Below are positions 55,846-63,891 of a stretch of DNA of 64,000 nt, piece after piece. The stretch covers positions 1-64,000 of the forward strand of contig URXX01000006.1 in NCBI GenBank assembly GCA_900551895.1, given 5' to 3'. This DNA comes from an uncultured Lachnospiraceae bacterium. Lineage in GTDB: Bacteria; Bacillota; Clostridia; Lachnospirales; Lachnospiraceae. The position numbers and the translations under genes are program-made. The notes under the pieces were generated by a model that did no database searches, was not told where the DNA came from, and saw only the letters and a program-made list of their open reading frames with translations. Position 1 is the first letter of the stretch. The number at the start of each line of letters is the position of its first letter.

Positions 55846-58800
55846 ATGAAAAATCGAGTATTTAAAACAATATTATGCTCGGTGCTTGCGTTTGGGTTAG
55901 TTAGCCCGAACGCATTTCCTGTTTATGCTGAGAAACCAGTAAAAACGGATTTGGCTACCGGGTTAAAAGATTATTGGAATTTTGATTCCCTAACAAGTAG
56001 TAAAGGCGATAAAACAACTGCAACATTACATGGAAATGTAAAAGTTGTAGAAAGTGGAGATGCGGTTTTCGGAAAGGTTCTTCGCTTCGGAGCCGGAACA
56101 GATAATTATTTGAGATTGAACGATTATATTAATACGGGAAGCGGTTCGACATCTTTCTCTATGTGGTATCGTTATGATACATCTATTACGGGAGATGATG
56201 CGAATAAGTCAGCGGTTCTATTACAGCATGAGGGAGAGGGACGTTCCGTTTTAACTCTTAAAGGAGATGGAAAATATAATACATATCTTAATGGACAGGA
56301 TGTTTCATCGAAAAAATCGGTGGCAAAGGGACAGTGGCAGCATATTACCGTAACATTTGACCAGAAAGCGAAAAAAGTTAAATATTACATTAACGGTGAG
56401 TTGGATGGAGAACAGAATTTAGGAAATAATTCGGTTAATAAAGTTCTTTCATTAAGATTAGGTTCTCATAAGAATGAAGCAAGTATAGACCCACACCCAA
56501 TGCGTGGAGATGTAGACGAATTTTGTGTATACAATAAAGTCTTAACGGATGAGGAAGCAAAAGCGTTATATAATGAAAAAGCACAAGAATTAAATAAAGT
56601 TAGTTTAACAGTAAACTTAGATGAAGTAAATCGTACAATTGAGCCGGACTCTATTTTTGGTATTAACCACCGTTATGCTTTCAACGGATATGGAACATTT
56701 GACTCTAAGACAATGAAAATAAAAGAAGATTTCAAAGAGTTATATGAAAATGCAGGATTTGGTTCAATTCGTTATCCGGGAGGAACGATTTCAAACTTAT
56801 TCAACTGGAAAACAACTTTAGGTCCAAAAGAAAGCCGAAAAAAACAGATTCATGGATTTTACAATTCAGGAAACCAAGCAGGTATTGAGGCAAACTTTGG
56901 AATTAAAGAAATTGCAGACTTTGCAGATGACGTAGATTCAGAAATTGTATATGTATACAGTTTAGGCCGTGGAAGTAAAATGGATGCAACTGATTTAGTG
57001 GAATACTTAAACGCTAAAGTAGGAACAAACCCAAATGGTGGGATTGACTGGGCAAAGGTTCGTGCGAATAACGGACATGAAAAACCATACAATGTACGTT
57101 ATTTTGAAATCGGAAACGAAATGCAGCAGGCATTTGGCAAGGATAATGATGGAAAAACATCTCAAGGATATTGGACGGATTATGTGGAAGGCGGATCAGA
57201 GAAAGCCTACACAGAAGGCGGAACCGCAAGTTTTGTACAGAGATACGCTGTTGATGAAGAAAACTGGAATAAAGTTGCATCAAGAACAGACGGAAAACCG
57301 AATTTAGTTAGGTATTTAAGATATGCAAATGTAAATCCAGGAAAAATGGAAAACGGAAAAATTGTTGCCGACCCTGATTTTAAAGCGGTAAATGACGGGG
57401 TAAAAGTCTTTGTAGGAGTAGATGGAAATTTACAACCATGGACTGTTGTAGATTCTTTTGCAAATTCGGGAGCAAATGATAAACACTGTGTTGTTGATTA
57501 CAGTACAGGAGCAATTTGCTTTGGTGACGGAAAACACGGTAAAATTCCGGAAGCAAACCAGAATGTGTATGCTACATACAACGTGGAACGAGATGGATTC
57601 ATTGATGTATCAAAGGCGATTAAAAATACAACAGATAAAATCAATGAAATCGAAGGTACATCACACGAGGCAAAAGTTTATACAAGTTATGAATCTAAAG
57701 GTTTTATTACTCGTATGAATGACTTAAATGCAAATGATTGGTATGACGGAATGACTATACATCCGTATTCAAGTACTGTACAGGGAAATACTTCTGAAGC
57801 ATTTTATGATGAAGCGATGAAAAAGGCAGAAACAAATGGTATTCAGCATGTACAGAACTATGTGAATATGTTGCCAAAAGGTAAAGTGCCGGTTATTAGT
57901 GAATACGGTATTTTCAGAAATACACAGCCACAAGTTCGCTCACAAACTCATGCTGTATACATTGCAAAAGTTTTGATGGAATATGTGCGTTTAGGAAGTC
58001 CTTATATTCAGAAACACTGTTTGTCAGACTGGTATAGTGATGGGGGAGATTTACTTGGCCCAACACAGCAGGCTGTCATTCAGGTTGTTCCTCAGGAAGG
58101 GGCAGATACAAAAACAGGAGAAGGAGAATATAAGTTCTTCTCTACACCATCGGCTCATGTATTTGAAATGTTAAATGCAGGATTTGGAGAAAACATCGTA
58201 GATGCTCAGTTTAATCGTGTGCCAACAATGAACAATGGGGTAAAAACTTTATCTGCTCTTGCAAGTAAAGATGCTTCGGGAAATGTTTATGTGGCTATGG
58301 TAAACGTTGACCGTCAAAATGACAGAAAAGTTACTTTAAATATACCAAACTATAACTTGGTAGGACGTAGAATTGAGTTACAGACATTAAGTTCAAAAAC
58401 AATTACAGACGAAAATTCATTGGAAAATCCGGACAATGTAAAAATTAACAAAACAGAAATGGTAATGGAAGAAAATCAGAGTATTACGTTGCCAAAACAT
58501 TCATTTGTTGTAGCAAAAATCTGTAACAATGTAGATAAAACAAATTTACAGAATAAAGTTGATGAAATTAATGGTCTGAATAAAAATAACTATACTAATT
58601 TTGAATCTATCGAAGAAACTTTAAATAAAGCAGAAACTATTTTAAATGATATGTTTGCTACTCAGACAGAAGTTGATGAAGTTCTTAAAGAATTAACAGA
58701 TGCTCAGAATAAACTTGTTTTGAAAAAAGCAGATTATACAAAGGTAGATGAAGCAATCAGCAAAGCGGATGCTTTGAATAAAGATGAGTATGTTGATTTC

Positions 58801-59142
58801 AGCGAGGTAGAAAAAGCGATTAAAGCGGTTATCCGTGATTTAGATATTACAAAACAGGCAGAAGTAGATAAAATGGCAGAAGCAATTGAAACAGCCATTA
58901 AAAACTTGAAACGTAAACCGGACAATAAACCGGATGATAAGCCGGATAACAAACCTGATGTTAAACCAGATGATAAACCGGATGGTAAACCTCAGCAAAA
59001 ACCAAGCAACAAACCGAATACAAAACCAGATACAACTAATAAACCTGTGAAAACAGGAGATGAAGCACCGATTCTTCCGTTTGCAGTAACAATTGCGGGA
59101 GCAGGAGCAGTTATAGCACTTCTGCTTAAGAAGAGGAAATAA
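55846..59142 (+). CDS. Surface clan GH-A glycosidase of unassigned family, with LamG module
   Basis: 1098 residues: signal peptide (to about 28), LamG-like jelly-roll (about 38-245), then a (beta/alpha)8-like region beginning VNRTIEPDSIFGINHRYAFNG and SIRYPGGTISNLFNW, which recalls GH51/GH79/GH39 enzymes. Likely acid/base is E425 in RYFEIGNE and likely nucleophile E686 in PVISEYGIF, both in clan GH-A contexts. The 261-residue gap between them is large for GH51 and points to an insert. A beta domain (to about 895) and two FIVAR modules follow, then repeated Lys-Pro-Asp linker, VKTGDE and tail. Substrate unknown; its operon partner is a GH20 enzyme, so a mucin or glycosaminoglycan-type target is plausible. 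Confidence 0.85.
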   Translation: MKNRVFKTILCSVLAFGLVSPNAFPVYAEKPVKTDLATGLKDYWNFDSLTSSKGDKTTATLHGNVKVVESGDAVFGKVLRFGAGTDNYLRLNDYINTGSGSTSFSMWYRYDTSITGDDANKSAVLLQHEGEGRSVLTLKGDGKYNTYLNGQDVSSKKSVAKGQWQHITVTFDQKAKKVKYYINGELDGEQNLGNNSVNKVLSLRLGSHKNEASIDPHPMRGDVDEFCVYNKVLTDEEAKALYNEKAQELNKVSLTVNLDEVNRTIEPDSIFGINHRYAFNGYGTFDSKTMKIKEDFKELYENAGFGSIRYPGGTISNLFNWKTTLGPKESRKKQIHGFYNSGNQAGIEANFGIKEIADFADDVDSEIVYVYSLGRGSKMDATDLVEYLNAKVGTNPNGGIDWAKVRANNGHEKPYNVRYFEIGNEMQQAFGKDNDGKTSQGYWTDYVEGGSEKAYTEGGTASFVQRYAVDEENWNKVASRTDGKPNLVRYLRYANVNPGKMENGKIVADPDFKAVNDGVKVFVGVDGNLQPWTVVDSFANSGANDKHCVVDYSTGAICFGDGKHGKIPEANQNVYATYNVERDGFIDVSKAIKNTTDKINEIEGTSHEAKVYTSYESKGFITRMNDLNANDWYDGMTIHPYSSTVQGNTSEAFYDEAMKKAETNGIQHVQNYVNMLPKGKVPVISEYGIFRNTQPQVRSQTHAVYIAKVLMEYVRLGSPYIQKHCLSDWYSDGGDLLGPTQQAVIQVVPQEGADTKTGEGEYKFFSTPSAHVFEMLNAGFGENIVDAQFNRVPTMNNGVKTLSALASKDASGNVYVAMVNVDRQNDRKVTLNIPNYNLVGRRIELQTLSSKTITDENSLENPDNVKINKTEMVMEENQSITLPKHSFVVAKICNNVDKTNLQNKVDEINGLNKNNYTNFESIEETLNKAETILNDMFATQTEVDEVLKELTDAQNKLVLKKADYTKVDEAISKADALNKDEYVDFSEVEKAIKAVIRDLDITKQAEVDKMAEAIETAIKNLKRKPDNKPDDKPDNKPDVKPDDKPDGKPQQKPSNKPNTKPDTTNKPVKTGDEAPILPFAVTIAGAGAVIALLLKKRK

Positions 59143-59143
59143 T

Positions 59144-59188
59144 TAATTGGGGACGTAGTGATTTTATAAATCACTACGTCCCCAATTA
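59144..59188. repeat. GGGGACGTAGT palindromic repeat, copy 2
   Basis: Perfect 21-bp inverted repeat: TAATTGGGGACGTAGTGATTT, loop TAT, and its complement. It begins 2 bases after the GH-A gene stop and may also act as its transcript end. Confidence 0.93.
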
Positions 59189-59419
59189 CAATTTACCGTG
59201 TCCCTAATCTCTGGAAGCCCTGTCCCTTTTCTAGATTAAGTGGGAAAAGCCTGTAAAACTGTAGGTTTTCCGTTCTGCTTAAAAATAACATAAATAACTT
59301 GAATAATTTCTTCTGATTTAAAGCATATTTCTAGGGTTTTTGTGTGGTTGGAGAAGAAGATATATAGATTTATAGTTAAAAAGGGACGGGGGATTTTTAG
59401 AAAAGGGACGGGGGTAATC
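59189..59419. repeat. REP-like composite between two palindromes
   Basis: AAAAGGGACGGGGG occurs at 59379-59392 and 59401-59414, and an inverted relative CCCTGTCCCTTTTCTA lies at 59218-59233. Together with the palindromes at both ends the unit spans 59144-59466. No gene is present in the 329-base gap. Confidence 0.75.
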
Positions 59420-59466
59420 GTGAAAGGGGACGTAGTAAAATCTGATTTTACTACGTCCCCTTTCAC
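59420..59466. repeat. GGGGACGTAGT palindromic repeat, copy 3
   Basis: Perfect 23-bp inverted repeat: GTGAAAGGGGACGTAGTAAAATC, one loop base, and its complement. It ends 5 bases before the stop of the minus-strand gene that follows. Confidence 0.93.
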
Positions 59467-59471
59467 AGTTT

Positions 59472-60896
59472 CTACAAAAATCTTCTTATCGGAAGAACTA
59501 CAATTCTAAGTATACCATAGAAAATTTTCTTTCCAATTCCTAAATCTTTTTTCTTATAATTATCGCCATAAATATATTTTCCGTCTTTCCCCATTGTTTT
59601 GCTGTAAGTTTTATCTTTTTCGGCTTCTTTACGGATAATTGCATTTAATTCAGGAGAATCAACAGCGAGCATCAATTCTGTATCCTGATAAGTGCTTCGC
59701 ATATCGAAATTATATGAACCGACAATACTCATGCGGTCATCAAGCAAAAGTGCTTTCGTATGACAGGAATATTCGCCCATAAATTCATATACTTTCACTC
59801 CCGTTTTCCAAATTTTTTCTTTTTGATTTAGATAGTCCGTACAGCCCCAAGGGTTTGCACCACTTGCGACATCGTTTGTGATGATTTCCACGGGAATATT
59901 TTTGGCTTTTAAATCTTCAAGCCCTTGATACATTTCTTTTCCGCAAATAATGTATGGAGTATAAATCGTAACATTTTTTGATTCAAGCATTAATTGTTGT
60001 AAAGAATACCAAAGAAGCGGTTCTTTGTTCTCTGTTTCAATTGGATTGCTTAGAAGAGTGATTTTATTAGTAGGCATAGTCAGTTCTTCAAAGTCCCACT
60101 CACAATATGCTTTTTCATAAGTTTTTCGTAAATAATTATATCTGTCTTCCAAAACATTTTTTGCTTTTATTACATTGTCAGTTTCTTTCTGACAAAGGTA
60201 ATCTTTGCTGTCCGGCAATGCCCATACACTCTCGAAATAAGTGCGTAACTGGGAAAGAGAAGAATTTTTATCTTCCTTTGTATTGTAGACGAACAGTTCG
60301 CGGTCAATGTTTTTTGAAGAGGAGTAATCTCCTAAAAATAAGTTTGTTGTATTTCGTCCGCCGAGCAGATACATTTTGTTATCAATAATTACATATTTGT
60401 CATGGAGGCGTGCCTGCATATCATACGGTTTTAGCAAATTGATTGTGTTATAAATACGAACGGAAATGTTTGGATAAGAGGAGAGTGCCTGAAAATAGTC
60501 ATTTCCATATAGATCGATAAATCCGCTAGTACCGTCAACGATAATACGGACAGAAACTCCACGTTTTGATGCCTGAATGAGAGAAGCCATTATATCTTTT
60601 CCGGATTCGGAAGGATTGAAATCAAAAGTGGATAGAATAATTTCTTCTTTTGCATTTTCAATCATATGAAGTCGGTAAAGAAGAGCATCGTTATTATCGT
60701 TGATATAGGCAACCCGTTCGTTTCCTGTGCTATCGCTATAAAGGGAATTGGGGTTGAAATTCTCGCGATAAGAAGAGGGAACTTTTTTGTGTGAAATGTA
60801 AGGGACGACTAAAAGTGCAACATAAATAAGAAATAAAAACAACAAAATTTTTCCGACAGATAAATGTTTAAATAGCATAAATTTTTTTTCTTCCAT
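59472..60896 (-). CDS. Phospholipase D-family protein (cardiolipin synthase-like)
   Basis: About 474 residues with one N-terminal membrane helix and two HKD motifs: HDKYVIIDNKMYLLGGRN and HTKALLLDDRMSIVGSYN, each HXKXXXXD. Such proteins transfer or hydrolyse phosphatidyl groups at the membrane; the wide spacing and single helix differ from the housekeeping cardiolipin synthase (two helices), so this is called a PLD-like protein only. Start is unsure: AGGAG (complement of 60910-60914) is 1 base from ATG 60908 and 13 from ATG 60896; I use 60896. It is the only minus-strand gene in this part. Confidence 0.88.
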   Translation of the reverse strand: MEEKKFMLFKHLSVGKILLFLFLIYVALLVVPYISHKKVPSSYRENFNPNSLYSDSTGNERVAYINDNNDALLYRLHMIENAKEEIILSTFDFNPSESGKDIMASLIQASKRGVSVRIIVDGTSGFIDLYGNDYFQALSSYPNISVRIYNTINLLKPYDMQARLHDKYVIIDNKMYLLGGRNTTNLFLGDYSSSKNIDRELFVYNTKEDKNSSLSQLRTYFESVWALPDSKDYLCQKETDNVIKAKNVLEDRYNYLRKTYEKAYCEWDFEELTMPTNKITLLSNPIETENKEPLLWYSLQQLMLESKNVTIYTPYIICGKEMYQGLEDLKAKNIPVEIITNDVASGANPWGCTDYLNQKEKIWKTGVKVYEFMGEYSCHTKALLLDDRMSIVGSYNFDMRSTYQDTELMLAVDSPELNAIIRKEAEKDKTYSKTMGKDGKYIYGDNYKKKDLGIGKKIFYGILRIVVLPIRRFL

Positions 60897-60993
60897 AAAT
60901 ATATTCATTCTCCTTTGTATTCCCAACTTTAAGTGATTAAAACATTATAAGTCTAATAGAATGGAAAGTAAACAGGGAGTTCTGAATTTTTTG

Positions 60994-61022
60994 TTGACAT
61001 ATGATGCACCTAGAGTTAGAAT
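60994..61022 (+). promoter_or_regulatory. Promoter of the DUF454 gene
   Basis: TTGACA at 60994-60999, 17-base spacer, TAGAAT at 61017-61022. Confidence 0.8.
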
Positions 61023-61064
61023 AAACTAACAAAAAGTAGTTTCGAATTACTTAAGGAGGTAAAG

Positions 61065-61433
61065 ATGAAAATCATTTGGATTATTATCGGTTTTGTGACA
61101 ATGGCAATAGGGGGCATCGGCGTTCTTCTTCCGGTTCTGCCTACAACACCGTTTCTTCTCGTATCATCTTTTTGTTTTGCGAAAGGTTCAAAACGGTTTC
61201 ATCATTGGTTTACGGAAACACAATTATATAAGAAACATTTGGACAGTTTTGTGAGGGAGAGAAGCATGACGCTGAAAACAAAATGGTACATTTTATTACC
61301 TGTATCGGTTATGCTTGTGGCCGCTATGATAATGATGCAAAATATTTACGGGAGAATTTTCATCGTCATTTTAATGGGTTGTAAATACATTTATTTCTTT
61401 ACAAAAATTCAGACAAAAAAGGAAAAAATATAG
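61065..61433 (+). CDS. YbaN/DUF454 family inner-membrane protein
   Basis: 122 residues with an N-terminal membrane helix, then the family signature GIGVLLPVLPTTPFLLVSSFCFAKGSKRFHHWF, and a second hydrophobic block (about 78-112). TKTQ-like basic end. AAGGAGG precedes ATG. Single gene with its own promoter; function of the family is unknown. Confidence 0.92.
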   Translation: MKIIWIIIGFVTMAIGGIGVLLPVLPTTPFLLVSSFCFAKGSKRFHHWFTETQLYKKHLDSFVRERSMTLKTKWYILLPVSVMLVAAMIMMQNIYGRIFIVILMGCKYIYFFTKIQTKKEKI

Positions 61434-61465
61434 GGGAAATGACTAGGGAAATCAAAGAATAAGAC

Positions 61466-61494
61466 TTGACGGACATTCATCTGTATGATAAACT
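61466..61494 (+). promoter_or_regulatory. Candidate promoter of rpmG-secE-nusG
   Basis: TTGACG at 61466-61471, 17-base spacer, TAAACT at 61489-61494. Confidence 0.6.
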
Positions 61495-61599
61495 AAACAG
61501 GCGAATGGAAGTAGGTCTTTTTTTTATGCCTAAAATTAGGTAGTCTCGCAAACTACCGGTAACTATGAAATTTAGAACAGAAAAAGCGAGGTGGAAGTT

Positions 61600-61749
61600 G
61601 TGCGCACAAGAATCACATTGGCATGTACAGAATGTAAACAACGTAACTACAATATGACAAAGGATAAGAAAACACATCCTGATCGTATGGAAACAAAGAA
61701 ATACTGCAAGTTCTGTAGAACACACACATTACACAAAGAAACGAAATAA
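61600..61749 (+). CDS. rpmG: 50S ribosomal protein L33
   Basis: A 49-residue gene starting at GTG 61600 with GAGGTGG five bases ahead. The product [20 protein letters not shown]...[17 protein letters not shown] keeps both zinc CXXC pairs (CTEC, CKFC), the zinc-binding (C+) L33 form. It precedes secE-nusG, the standard Firmicute order. Confidence 0.97.
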   Translation: MRTRITLACTECKQRNYNMTKDKKTHPDRMETKKYCKFCRTHTLHKETK

Positions 61750-61773
61750 TCGTTTGTGAAAGGACGTGACAGT

Positions 61774-61980
61774 ATGGGCGAAAAGTCTAGTAAGGAAAAG
61801 GCTCAGAAGAAGAGCTGGTTCAAAGGTCTTAAAGCAGAGTTTAAGAAAATCATTTGGCCGGATAAAAAGACACTCGCAAAAGAAACAACTGCTGTTGTTT
61901 CCGTTTCAATATTGTTGGCAGCATTAATTTCGATAGTCGATGTAATCGTAAAATACGGAGTCGATTTCTTAATTAAATAA
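61774..61980 (+). CDS. secE: Preprotein translocase subunit SecE
   Basis: 68 residues: a charged cytoplasmic part with WFKGLKAEFKKIIWPDKKTLAKET (the conserved amphipathic region) and one membrane helix (about 38-65). It holds the SecY halves together. The frame opens at GTG 61756, but ATG 61774 is better spaced from AAAGGACG. Confidence 0.96.
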   Translation: MGEKSSKEKAQKKSWFKGLKAEFKKIIWPDKKTLAKETTAVVSVSILLAALISIVDVIVKYGVDFLIK

Positions 61981-62012
61981 TAACTGTTAATTATAATGAA
62001 AGGTGAGTTTTT

Positions 62013-62528
62013 ATGTCAGAGGCAAAATGGTATGTAGTTCATACTTATTCAGGGTATGAAAACAAAGTAAAAGCAAACATTGATAAGACAATTGAAAACA
62101 GACATCTGGAGGACCAAATCTTAGAAGTAAGAGTTCCGATGCAGGACGTAGTGGAACTGAAAAACGGAGTACAGAAAGCAGTTTCCAAGAAAATGTTTCC
62201 GGGATATGTTATGATTCATATGGTGATGAATGATGATACATGGTATGTCGTAAGAAACACAAGAGGGGTAACTGGGTTTGTTGGTCCGGGATCAAAACCT
62301 GTTCCGCTTACGGACGAAGAAATGGCTCCGTTAGGTATTCAGAAAGAAGAGGTTGTTGTTGACTTTGAAGAAGGCGATACAGTTACTGTTACCGCCGGAG
62401 CATGGGAAGGAACAGTCGGAGTAATTCAGGCAATGAATACGCAGAAACAGAGTCTGACTATCAATGTTGAATTATTTGGTCGTGAAACACCAGTAGAAAT
62501 TAGTTTTAAAGAAGTTAAGAAAATGTAA
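62013..62528 (+). CDS. nusG: Transcription termination/antitermination protein NusG
   Basis: 171 residues: NGN domain ([51 protein letters not shown]) and C-terminal KOW domain ([21 protein letters not shown]). Binds RNA polymerase clamp; the KOW part contacts S10 or Rho. AAAGGTGAG precedes ATG. Confidence 0.98.
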   Translation: MSEAKWYVVHTYSGYENKVKANIDKTIENRHLEDQILEVRVPMQDVVELKNGVQKAVSKKMFPGYVMIHMVMNDDTWYVVRNTRGVTGFVGPGSKPVPLTDEEMAPLGIQKEEVVVDFEEGDTVTVTAGAWEGTVGVIQAMNTQKQSLTINVELFGRETPVEISFKEVKKM

Positions 62529-62537
62529 CAAGAATAA

Positions 62538-62565
62538 GTGGGAGGGAAATCCCCGCAAATACCAC
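62538..62565 (+). promoter_or_regulatory. L1-binding mRNA mimic before rplK
   Basis: GTGGGAGGG ... CCCCGCAAATACCAC reproduces the two sides of the L1 site in 23S rRNA (GUGGGAG / AAAUACCAC) and ends directly at the AAGGAGG of rplK. L1 binding would block rplK translation. Confidence 0.8.
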
Positions 62566-62581
62566 AAGGAGGTACACAAAA

Positions 62582-63007
62582 ATGGCAAAAAAAGTACAAG
62601 GTTATATTAAATTGCAGATTCCTGCTGGAAAGGCAACTCCAGCACCACCGGTTGGTCCTGCATTAGGTCAGCATGGTGTAAATATCGTTGAATTTACAAA
62701 ACAGTTCAATGCAAAAACAGCAGATCAGGGTGATTTGATTATCCCTGTTGTTATCACAGTTTACAATGACAGAAGTTTCAGTTTTGTAACAAAAACACCA
62801 CCTGCAGCAGTTCTTATTAAAAAGGCTTGCAACATTAAATCAGGTTCAGGTGTTCCAAATAAAAACAAAGTTGCTACAATTACAAAAGCACAGGTACAGG
62901 AAATCGCTGAGATGAAAATGCCGGACTTAAACGCTGCTACAGTTGAAGCTGCAATGAGCATGGTAGAAGGTACTTGCCGAAGCATGGGTATAACAGTAAC
63001 AGAATAA
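62582..63007 (+). CDS. rplK: 50S ribosomal protein L11
   Basis: 141 residues with [31 protein letters not shown], the [12 protein letters not shown] block and the C-terminal rRNA-binding domain ([31 protein letters not shown]). Part of the GTPase-associated centre. AAGGAGG is well placed. Confidence 0.99.
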   Translation: MAKKVQGYIKLQIPAGKATPAPPVGPALGQHGVNIVEFTKQFNAKTADQGDLIIPVVITVYNDRSFSFVTKTPPAAVLIKKACNIKSGSGVPNKNKVATITKAQVQEIAEMKMPDLNAATVEAAMSMVEGTCRSMGITVTE

Positions 63008-63022
63008 TTGTAAACATAGAAT

Positions 63023-63051
63023 GTGGGAGGGCTCGCTCCCGATATTACCAC
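63023..63051 (+). promoter_or_regulatory. Second L1-binding mRNA mimic, before rplA
   Basis: GTGGGAG-GGCTCG-CTCCC then GATATTACCAC, again ending at the ribosome site (TAGGAGG). The stem GGGAG/CTCCC is perfect. It is the same element as before rplK. Confidence 0.8.
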
Positions 63052-63067
63052 TAGGAGGTTATTTGAA

Positions 63068-63757
63068 ATGAAAAGAGGAAAGAAATATACAGAAGCTGCT
63101 AAATTAATCGATAGAGGAAACCTTTACGACAAAGAAGAAGCTATCGCATTAGTAAAAAAATCAGCAGTTGCAAAATTCGATGAGACAATCGAAGCACACA
63201 TTAGAACAGGTTGTGACGGACGTCACGCAGACCAGCAGATCCGTGGCGCTGTAGTATTACCACACGGAACAGGTAAAACAGTTCGTATCTTAGTATTCGC
63301 TAAAGACGCTAAAGCAGAAGAAGCAAAAGCAGCAGGAGCAGATTACGTAGGAGCAGAAGATTTAATTCCAAAAATTCAGAACGAAAACTGGTTTGAATTT
63401 GACGTAGTAGTTGCTACACCGGATATGATGGGTGTTGTAGGTCGTCTTGGACGTGTACTTGGACCAAAAGGTTTAATGCCAAACCCAAAAGCAGGTACAG
63501 TTACAATGGATGTTACAAAAGCAATCAATGACATTAAAGCAGGTAAGATTGAGTACAGATTGGACAAAACAAACATTATCCACGTGCCAGTTGGAAAAGC
63601 TTCTTTCACAGAAGAACAATTAGCGGACAACTTCCAGACGCTTATCGATGCAATCAACAAAGCAAAACCGGCAGCTGTTAAAGGACAGTACTTAAGAAGT
63701 GTGACTTTAACATCTACAATGGGACCTGGAGTAAAATTAAATCCGGTTAAACTGTAA
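63068..63757 (+). CDS. rplA: 50S ribosomal protein L1
   Basis: 229 residues: [84 protein letters not shown], and [19 protein letters not shown]. It binds the L1 stalk of 23S rRNA and, as a repressor, the two mRNA sites. The frame is open from GTG 63023 but ATG 63068 is the family start. rplJ-rplL do not follow; a terminator does. Confidence 0.99.
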   Translation: MKRGKKYTEAAKLIDRGNLYDKEEAIALVKKSAVAKFDETIEAHIRTGCDGRHADQQIRGAVVLPHGTGKTVRILVFAKDAKAEEAKAAGADYVGAEDLIPKIQNENWFEFDVVVATPDMMGVVGRLGRVLGPKGLMPNPKAGTVTMDVTKAINDIKAGKIEYRLDKTNIIHVPVGKASFTEEQLADNFQTLIDAINKAKPAAVKGQYLRSVTLTSTMGPGVKLNPVKL

Positions 63758-63784
63758 GAAATTACATCGAGAATAAATAGAACG

Positions 63785-63830
63785 AAAAAAGAACTATTGC
63801 GGTACTTCGGTATCGCAATAGTTCTTTTTT
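63785..63830 (+). terminator. Terminator after rplA
   Basis: AAAAAAGAACTATTGCG pairs with CGCAATAGTTCTTTTTT around a TACTTCGGTA loop. Symmetric A and T runs make it likely to work in both directions. Confidence 0.92.
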
Positions 63831-63831
63831 G

Positions 63832-63880
63832 TGTAAACGGGGACGTAGTCAAATTCAATTTGACTACGTCCCCGTTCACA
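63832..63880. repeat. GGGGACGTAGT palindromic repeat, copy 4
   Basis: TGTAAACGGGGACGTAGTCAAATT, one loop base, AATTTGACTACGTCCCCGTTCACA: 24-bp arms with one mismatch. It separates rplA from the minus-strand gene. Confidence 0.92.
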
Positions 63881-63891
63881 GTTTTTTCACA

